Shown: positions 34,589 through 39,292 of the stretch, in pieces
Position numbering within the stretch: the first letter of the stretch is position 1
How the letters are laid out: every line of letters starts with the position of its first letter
Origin: Myxococcota bacterium
GTDB lineage: Bacteria; Myxococcota_A; UBA9160; UBA4427
Reading direction: 5' to 3'
NCBI GenBank assembly: GCA_028278345.1
Contig: JANQEL010000082.1
Span: 1-39,292, forward strand
Length of the DNA stretch: 39,292 nt
Made by a program: the position numbers and the translations under genes
Notes under the pieces: model-generated
Told to the model about the DNA's origin: nothing
Seen by the model: only the letters and a program-made list of their open reading frames with translations
Database searches by the model: none

Positions 34589-36718
34589 CTACGGGCGTGA
34601 TTCCACTGCGAGACGCTTCTCGAGTGAGGCGAGGTACTGCTTCGCAACCGCATCGCCGGGATGACTGGCGAGCACGGCTTCGAGGATTTCGATCGCGCGC
34701 GGGATGTCGCCCGAGACTGCGATGGCCATCGCCATGCTATTGCGGAACGAGGGTGTGTCGACTTCGTCTGCCAGGATTTCGAGATGGGGGGCGGCTCTCT
34801 CCCGATCCCCCAACGCGATCCAACTGAGCGCGACGTCGCGGCGCAGGTCTGGCAAATCGGGTGCAATGCGGACGGCCGCTTCGAGGTGCGAGGCCGCGCG
34901 GCGCGGATCGCCGAGCTGACTCCAGAAGGCCGCAAGGAGACGTCGGTTGCGCCAGTTGGTCGGGTCGAGCTCGATGGCCCGGGCCTCGAATGCATCGGCC
35001 GCCTCGCGATCGCCGCGGCGCCAGGCGAGCCACATGGCGCCCATCTGGATATGGGGCCTCGCCCGGGTCTGCTCGAACGCCTGTTCGAAGTGCTTGGCGG
35101 CCGCGTCGAAGGCGCCCATCTGCAGTTCGAGAATCGCCAGGGCCGCGAGATCGTCTCCCGATCGCGGATTGAGTTCGACGGCGCGCGAGATGAATCGGTA
35201 TCCGCGCTGCACGTCTCCGATCCCTGCGAACGCCCGGCCCAGGAGCCCCTGCAGGCGCGCACTGTTCGGCAGCTTCTCGCGAATGGGTTCGAGCAGTTCG
35301 ATCGCCTGTGGGTAGCGTCCGGCCACGACGTGCAGCTCCGCCTGATCGATCGTCTCGATCCATCGGAAGCTCTCCGTCGGATCTTCCGGCGCGGCGATCA
35401 TCGCGACCTCGGGCACGACGTAGCCGAGCGACTCCAGCTGTTGTCGCTCCACTTCGTTGACGACGCGACCTTCGCCCGCGCGCTCTTCGCTTCGAATGCG
35501 CCCGATCGAAGCCCGGGCTTCGCCGACGACTTCGCTGAGCGGCGTACTCGGCAGCAGGTTGTCGAGTTCGCGCGGATCCTCCTGCGAATCGTAGAGCTCG
35601 GGCGTCGGGGCTTCGACGAAGCGATGGGTCGACGTGCGCCAGCTGAACAGCGGTGGCAAGCCGTAGTCCAGCTGCGTGGCCAGGGTTTCGGAGTACGCGC
35701 CGGCCGGCCCGGTGTCGCTCTCGCCGCGGATCATCGGGGCGAGACTCACACCGTCCGCGTCCGCCAGTTCGGGAAGACCGAGCAGTTCGAGGAGTGTCGG
35801 CGCTACGTCCACCAGACCCACGACATTCGAGATGCGCTGGCCCTTCGGCAGACCGGGCCCCGCGATGATCAACGGAACGTGGAGCGCGGCGTCGTACACC
35901 GTGTAGCTGTGCGAGGGCTCGCCGTGTTCACCCAGGGATTCCCCGTGATCGGAGGTCAGGACGAGGAGCGTTCGCTCGAGTCGCTGCTGCGCATCGATGG
36001 CATCGAGCACACGCGTCAGCGAGTGGTCGACGTATGCGATCTCCGCCGAGTAGGGGTCGTCCGGGAAGCGGCTCTTGAAGGGCTCCGGCGCCTGCCAGAC
36101 GAGGTGCGGATCGTAGTAGTGGATCCACAGCGCGAAGGGCTCCGGCAACTCGTCGATCACGTCGAGCGCGAGCTCCGTGACTTCCCCCGCCGATCTCTCG
36201 ACGATCTGTACGGTCGTCGTCGTGGCTTGCTGCGCGGCGCCCCCGTCCACGAAGGTCTGGAACCCCTGGTCGATGCCCGTCTCTCTCGCCAGCACCACGG
36301 CGCCGACGAGGGCCGCCGTGTGATAGCCCGCCTCCGCGAGCCTTTCGGCCAGCAGGATGCTCTCCTGCTTCACCCGATAGATCGCGTTGTGTCGAACACC
36401 GTGCTTCGGCGGGTGTTGCCCCGAGAACAACGATGCATGAGAAGGAAGCGTGATCGGGGTCGCGCCCATGGTCTGTTCGAAGAGCACGCCCTCTTCCGCC
36501 AATCGATCGAGGGTCGGCGTCGCGCCGCTGGCCGACCCGTAGGCACCCACGTGATCCGCACGCAAGGTGTCGATCGTGACGATCAGGAGGTTGGGCGGGT
36601 GGTCGGGCACTTCGTGCGCGGCGGGGCAACCGACGCACACAGCGGCGACCCCCATCAGCGCGGCTGAAGCCCATCGTTTCGATCGCTGGCCCAAGCGGAC
36701 GTTGTAGCACGCTATCAT
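34589..36718 (-). CDS. Sulfatase-fold lipoprotein with C-terminal TPR repeats
   Basis: 709 aa. A lipobox-like end (AAVCVGC) after a hydrophobic N-terminus suggests a membrane anchor. Residues about 40-430 are an alkaline-phosphatase/sulfatase domain: metal-binding LLIVTIDTLRADHVGAYG, and LTSDHGESLGEHGEPSHSY. The formylglycine position is ITLPSHASLFSG: Thr replaces Cys/Ser and His replaces the conserved Arg, so it cannot be a formylglycine sulfatase. Thr at this place is the nucleophile of phosphoethanolamine transferases and phosphodiesterases. Residues 480-700 are TPR repeats (NSARLQGLLGRAFAGIGDVQ). Start ATG 36718. It diverges from the desaturase gene across 69 bp. Confidence 0.85.
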   Translation of the reverse strand: MIACYNVRLGQRSKRWASAALMGVAAVCVGCPAAHEVPDHPPNLLIVTIDTLRADHVGAYGSASGATPTLDRLAEEGVLFEQTMGATPITLPSHASLFSGQHPPKHGVRHNAIYRVKQESILLAERLAEAGYHTAALVGAVVLARETGIDQGFQTFVDGGAAQQATTTTVQIVERSAGEVTELALDVIDELPEPFALWIHYYDPHLVWQAPEPFKSRFPDDPYSAEIAYVDHSLTRVLDAIDAQQRLERTLLVLTSDHGESLGEHGEPSHSYTVYDAALHVPLIIAGPGLPKGQRISNVVGLVDVAPTLLELLGLPELADADGVSLAPMIRGESDTGPAGAYSETLATQLDYGLPPLFSWRTSTHRFVEAPTPELYDSQEDPRELDNLLPSTPLSEVVGEARASIGRIRSEERAGEGRVVNEVERQQLESLGYVVPEVAMIAAPEDPTESFRWIETIDQAELHVVAGRYPQAIELLEPIREKLPNSARLQGLLGRAFAGIGDVQRGYRFISRAVELNPRSGDDLAALAILELQMGAFDAAAKHFEQAFEQTRARPHIQMGAMWLAWRRGDREAADAFEARAIELDPTNWRNRRLLAAFWSQLGDPRRAASHLEAAVRIAPDLPDLRRDVALSWIALGDRERAAPHLEILADEVDTPSFRNSMAMAIAVSGDIPRAIEILEAVLASHPGDAVAKQYLASLEKRLAVESRP

Positions 36719-36787
36719 GCGCCCAACCCCACGTTGCAGCTTTCCCGCAAGCGTCGAAACGGTCGCGGGCGCACAGGTTGAATCGAC

Positions 36788-37927
36788 GTGACTCCCGAAC
36801 GCGACGACACGACCTTTCGATTCGGCGAACTCGGCGAAGGTCGGATCAGCGGCGCTCTCTCCATCCTGCTGGGTGCCTGCTCGGTCGTCGCCGTGCTGTG
36901 CTTCCACTTCCCCGAATACCTGACGACGCCGGAGTTGCGTGCGCTCTACTCGGTGGAGGTCCTGCGGGCCCTGCTCTTCGCAGCCATGTTGCTTGCGGCG
37001 CTCCTCGGCGCGCTCTCGATCTTCCTCTCGCGAAGCCGACGCATGGGAATCACGGGCATCGGCCTCGCCCTGCTCGCCCAGTGGATGGGCGGTGCGCACG
37101 TCGAGGTCGACGCCTTCGATGACCCCCTGGTGGGCTTCGGCCTCGACTGGCTCGTGCTCTCCCTGCTCGGCACGAGCTTCATCTTCGTCTTCATCGAGCG
37201 CGTCTGGCCCCACGACCCCTCCCAGCTCACTCTGCGCCGGGAATGGAAGCTCGACCTGGTCTACTTCGCGTTCAACCATCTGATGGTGAGCGTGGTCCTG
37301 CTCGTGACGACGGCGTTTTCGGAGGGGCTCTTCGGCTGGGCGGTCAACGACTCGCTGCAGGCCTGGATTCGCGCCCAGCCGGTGTGGCTCCAGTTCGTCG
37401 AAGTGCTCTTCGTCGCCGACCTCACCCAGTACTGGGCCCATCGCTGGATGCACGAGGATCCGCGCCTGTGGAAGTTCCACGCCGTGCACCACTGCCCCGC
37501 ACAGATGGATTGGCTCTCGGGTTCGCGCATGCACTTCGCCGAGGTGCTCTTCGTTCGTTCGGCGGTCATCACGCCGATCTACCTGCTCGGCTTCGCGGAA
37601 AACGCCGTCAACGCGTACGTGGTCTGGGTGAGCTTCCAGGCGGTGTGGATCCACTCCAATACGCGAACGAATATCGGTGCGCTCGAATACGTCCTTGCCA
37701 CACCCCACTTCCACCACTGGCATCACGCAGCCGACCCCGAGGCGATCGACAAGAACTATGCGGCGCATCTTCCCCTATTGGATCGTCTCTTCGGGACGAG
37801 CCTGGATCTCGGCGCTCGCGACAGGTGGCCCACGGTCTATGGTGTCGTGGGCAAGCCACTCCCCGAGGGCTTCCTTGCGCAACACTGGTACCCGTTCGTG
37901 GCCACCAAACGACAGGAAGCCGAATGA
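36788..37927 (+). CDS. Sterol desaturase/fatty acid hydroxylase family membrane enzyme
   Basis: 379 aa with several membrane helices in the first 210 residues. Di-iron His boxes: HRWMH (218-222), HAVHH (231-235) and HFHHWHH (307-313), with an intermediate H at 249. Probable O2-dependent hydroxylation or desaturation of a lipid or sterol. Only the family is certain. The start is GTG at 36788. Its last bases overlap the next gene's ATG (ATGA), so the two are translationally coupled. Confidence 0.88.
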   Translation: MTPERDDTTFRFGELGEGRISGALSILLGACSVVAVLCFHFPEYLTTPELRALYSVEVLRALLFAAMLLAALLGALSIFLSRSRRMGITGIGLALLAQWMGGAHVEVDAFDDPLVGFGLDWLVLSLLGTSFIFVFIERVWPHDPSQLTLRREWKLDLVYFAFNHLMVSVVLLVTTAFSEGLFGWAVNDSLQAWIRAQPVWLQFVEVLFVADLTQYWAHRWMHEDPRLWKFHAVHHCPAQMDWLSGSRMHFAEVLFVRSAVITPIYLLGFAENAVNAYVVWVSFQAVWIHSNTRTNIGALEYVLATPHFHHWHHAADPEAIDKNYAAHLPLLDRLFGTSLDLGARDRWPTVYGVVGKPLPEGFLAQHWYPFVATKRQEAE

Positions 37928-38706
37928 GTGAATCCAACGCGGCACGACTGCCCCCCGGCCACCGCCGATTCGCGGCGACGCTGCTGGGTGCGTTCATCGT
38001 GGTGTTCGTCGCACTCGGATGGTCGCCCTGGTATCGCGACGATTGGCTGCTCGAGAACCTGCTCGTGTTCATCCTCGTGCCGTGGTTGGTGTTCGGCTAC
38101 CGCAACCTTCCCCTCTCTCGCATCTCCTACGCGAGCATCTTCATCTTCACCTGCCTGCACGAAGTGGGTGCCCACCACACCTACTCCGAGGTGCCCTACG
38201 ACGCCTGGTTGCAGAGCCTCTTCGGCTGGGATCTCAGCAGCGCCATGGGGTGGGAGCGCAACCACTTCGACCGCCTGGTGCATTTCCTCTGGGGTCTGCT
38301 CATCACCTATCCCGTGCGCGAGGTGTTTCTGCGCCTCGCCGACGCGAAGGGGATCTGGGGATATCTCTTCCCGCTGCTGGTCGTGATGTCGACGTCGCTG
38401 CTCTTCGAGATGATCGAGTGGGCTGCGGCCCTGATCTTCGGCGGCGAGCTCGGCATGGCGTACCTCGGCACCCAGGGCGACGTCTGGGACAGCCACAAGG
38501 ACAGCGCGCTGGCGACGCTCGGTGGCTTGATCGCCTGCGCCGTGATCGCGGGCGTGCACAGCTGGCTCGACCGCGACTTCACGCGCGAGTGGGTCGAGAG
38601 CCTCGAAGTGAAGCACGCCGAACCCCTCGGTGAAGTGGCCATCGAGCGGATGCTCGAAGAGCGCGAGGAGACGCGAGAGCGCGAGGCCGAAGAAGCGGGG
38701 AGTTGA
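37924..38706 (+). CDS. DUF2238 (YjdF-like) integral membrane protein
   Basis: 260 aa. Several helices: TLLGAFIVVFVALGWSPWY, NLLVFILVPWLVFGY, LLVVMSTSLLFEMIEWAAAL, ATLGGLIACAVIAGVHSWL. Conserved HEVGAHHTY, HFDRLVHFLWG and GTQGDVWDSHKD carry His and Asp that suggest a metal or lipid-binding site. A C-terminal basic/acidic tail is cytoplasmic. The function of DUF2238 is unknown; the overlap with the desaturase implies a shared lipid process. Confidence 0.85.
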   Translation: MSESNAARLPPGHRRFAATLLGAFIVVFVALGWSPWYRDDWLLENLLVFILVPWLVFGYRNLPLSRISYASIFIFTCLHEVGAHHTYSEVPYDAWLQSLFGWDLSSAMGWERNHFDRLVHFLWGLLITYPVREVFLRLADAKGIWGYLFPLLVVMSTSLLFEMIEWAAALIFGGELGMAYLGTQGDVWDSHKDSALATLGGLIACAVIAGVHSWLDRDFTREWVESLEVKHAEPLGEVAIERMLEEREETREREAEEAGS

Positions 38707-38739
38707 CTGGGCCCGGGCTTCCGGATCGAAAACCGATCC

Positions 38740-39292
38740 CTACGAGAACTTCTGCTCGCGAAGCAGCGCGGAGAACTCGTGTGCGGCCATGGCCTTGCCC
38801 AGGAGATGTCCCTGCATCTCGTCGCAGCCACTCTCGAGCAGGAAGTCCTTCTGTGCGCTCGTCTCGACGCCCTCGGCCACCACGGAGATGTCGAGGTTGC
38901 GCGCCATCGAGATGACCGCCCGGACGATCGCCGCGTCGTCGCGCCGGACGGGCAGATCGCGAACCAGGGACGGGTCGATCTTCAGGCTGTCCACCGGGTA
39001 TCGCCGAAGCTGGCTGAGGGAGGAGTTGGCCGCGCCGAAGTCGTCGATCGATATCCGGCACCCGAGGGCCCGAAGCTTGTGCAACCTATCTACACTCTGT
39101 TCCGGGTCTCCCATCAAGGTCGACTCGGCAAGTTCGATCTCGACGTGTCCACTCGGCATTTGTGCGTCGTGCATCTTCTGGGCCAGCCCACCCACCAGCC
39201 CGGGATCGACGAACTGGCCGCGCGTGAGGTTCATGCTGATCACCGGCGGGGCGATTCGCAGACGCTGCCAATCCGCGTACTGCCGCAGCGCC
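38740..39292 (-). CDS. EAL-domain c-di-GMP phosphodiesterase (N-terminus outside window)
   Basis: About 183 residues of the C-terminal part. RIAPPVISMNLTRGQFVDPG, VEIELAEST, IDDFGAANSSLSQLRRYPVD, SLKIDPSLV and VVAEGVETSAQKDFL are the standard EAL sequence blocks, including the Asp-Asp pair of the metal site and the late catalytic Glu. IDDFGAANSS differs slightly from the usual IDDFGTGYSS. The EAL signature itself and any sensor or GGDEF domain lie beyond the right edge. It converges on the DUF2238 gene. Confidence 0.9.
   Translation of the reverse strand, partial: ALRQYADWQRLRIAPPVISMNLTRGQFVDPGLVGGLAQKMHDAQMPSGHVEIELAESTLMGDPEQSVDRLHKLRALGCRISIDDFGAANSSLSQLRRYPVDSLKIDPSLVRDLPVRRDDAAIVRAVISMARNLDISVVAEGVETSAQKDFLLESGCDEMQGHLLGKAMAAHEFSALLREQKFS

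Noticed and set aside
34589..36718. Classical arylsulfatase
   Set aside because: The C/S-x-P-x-R formylglycine signature is absent (Thr and His instead).

Overview
This is a 39.3 kb window of GC-rich bacterial chromosome. Dense, mostly intact genes, many lipoproteins, a REC-PilZ regulator, RCC1-type repeats, Cys-rich lipoproteins, a TPR sulfatase-like lipoprotein, and an abundance of acyl-CoA dehydrogenase, P450 and PhyH genes suggest a Myxococcota or 'deltaproteobacterial' relative. That placement is inferred from gene style, not from a marker gene.

Layout. (1) 1-5852: an oxidative catabolism cluster with a DmdC-type acyl-CoA dehydrogenase (cut by the window edge), two phytanoyl-CoA-dioxygenase-family proteins, a cytochrome P450 and a DapB-like dehydrogenase. 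(2) 6190-16519: housekeeping and envelope genes: a histone-H1-like Lys/Ala-rich protein fused to a FYDLN zinc ribbon, a membrane-anchored coiled-coil protein, a soluble lytic transglycosylase, a GHL10-type lipoprotein, the queuosine pair queA-tgt, a small lipoprotein, a REC-PilZ protein coupled to a coiled-coil secreted protein, and a DUF4124 protein. (3) 16678-16754: an initiator tRNA-fMet with promoter and terminator.

(4) 16710-26424: a 9.7 kb integrative element in the tRNA-fMet 3' end, bounded by an exact 45-bp direct repeat. Its left half is an overlapping operon (two excisionase-like HTH proteins, a RepA-like ATPase, a ribbon-helix-helix protein and a tyrosine integrase). Its right half is cargo that looks like defence: a deoxyribosyltransferase/TIR-like effector candidate, a 236-aa unknown, an XRE-ImmA/IrrE protein overlapping a DUF4411 PIN protein, a 300-aa orphan with a possible nuclease core, a BamE-like lipoprotein, and a membrane protein with an HEPN-like RNDVVH motif. 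An 18-bp sequence recurs at both ends and inside, as expected for integrase arm sites.

(5) 26425-31530: an accretion zone. It holds a two-gene small secreted/lipoprotein operon, then the wreck of a second, related element (27114-30559). The wreck has 40-bp end repeats (37/40 identical) and an integrase pseudogene with two CGA-to-TGA stops, fused in frame to a large RCC1-repeat/alpha-beta-hydrolase gene. A Cys-rich lipoprotein follows. The same tRNA-end-like sequence plus GC hairpin recurs four times between 16.7 and 31.5 kb.

(6) 31540-39292: chromosomal genes again: a secreted alpha/beta-hydrolase-like protein, a DAPG/phloretin-hydrolase-family protein, a stand-alone H-NOX gas sensor, a sulfatase-fold/TPR lipoprotein with Thr at the formylglycine position, a sterol-desaturase-family enzyme overlapping a DUF2238 membrane protein, and the C-terminal part of an EAL c-di-GMP phosphodiesterase.

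The best candidate for something undescribed is the cargo of the tRNA-fMet element, especially the 21078-21998 effector candidate with its neighbour, and the HEPN-like membrane protein beside attR.
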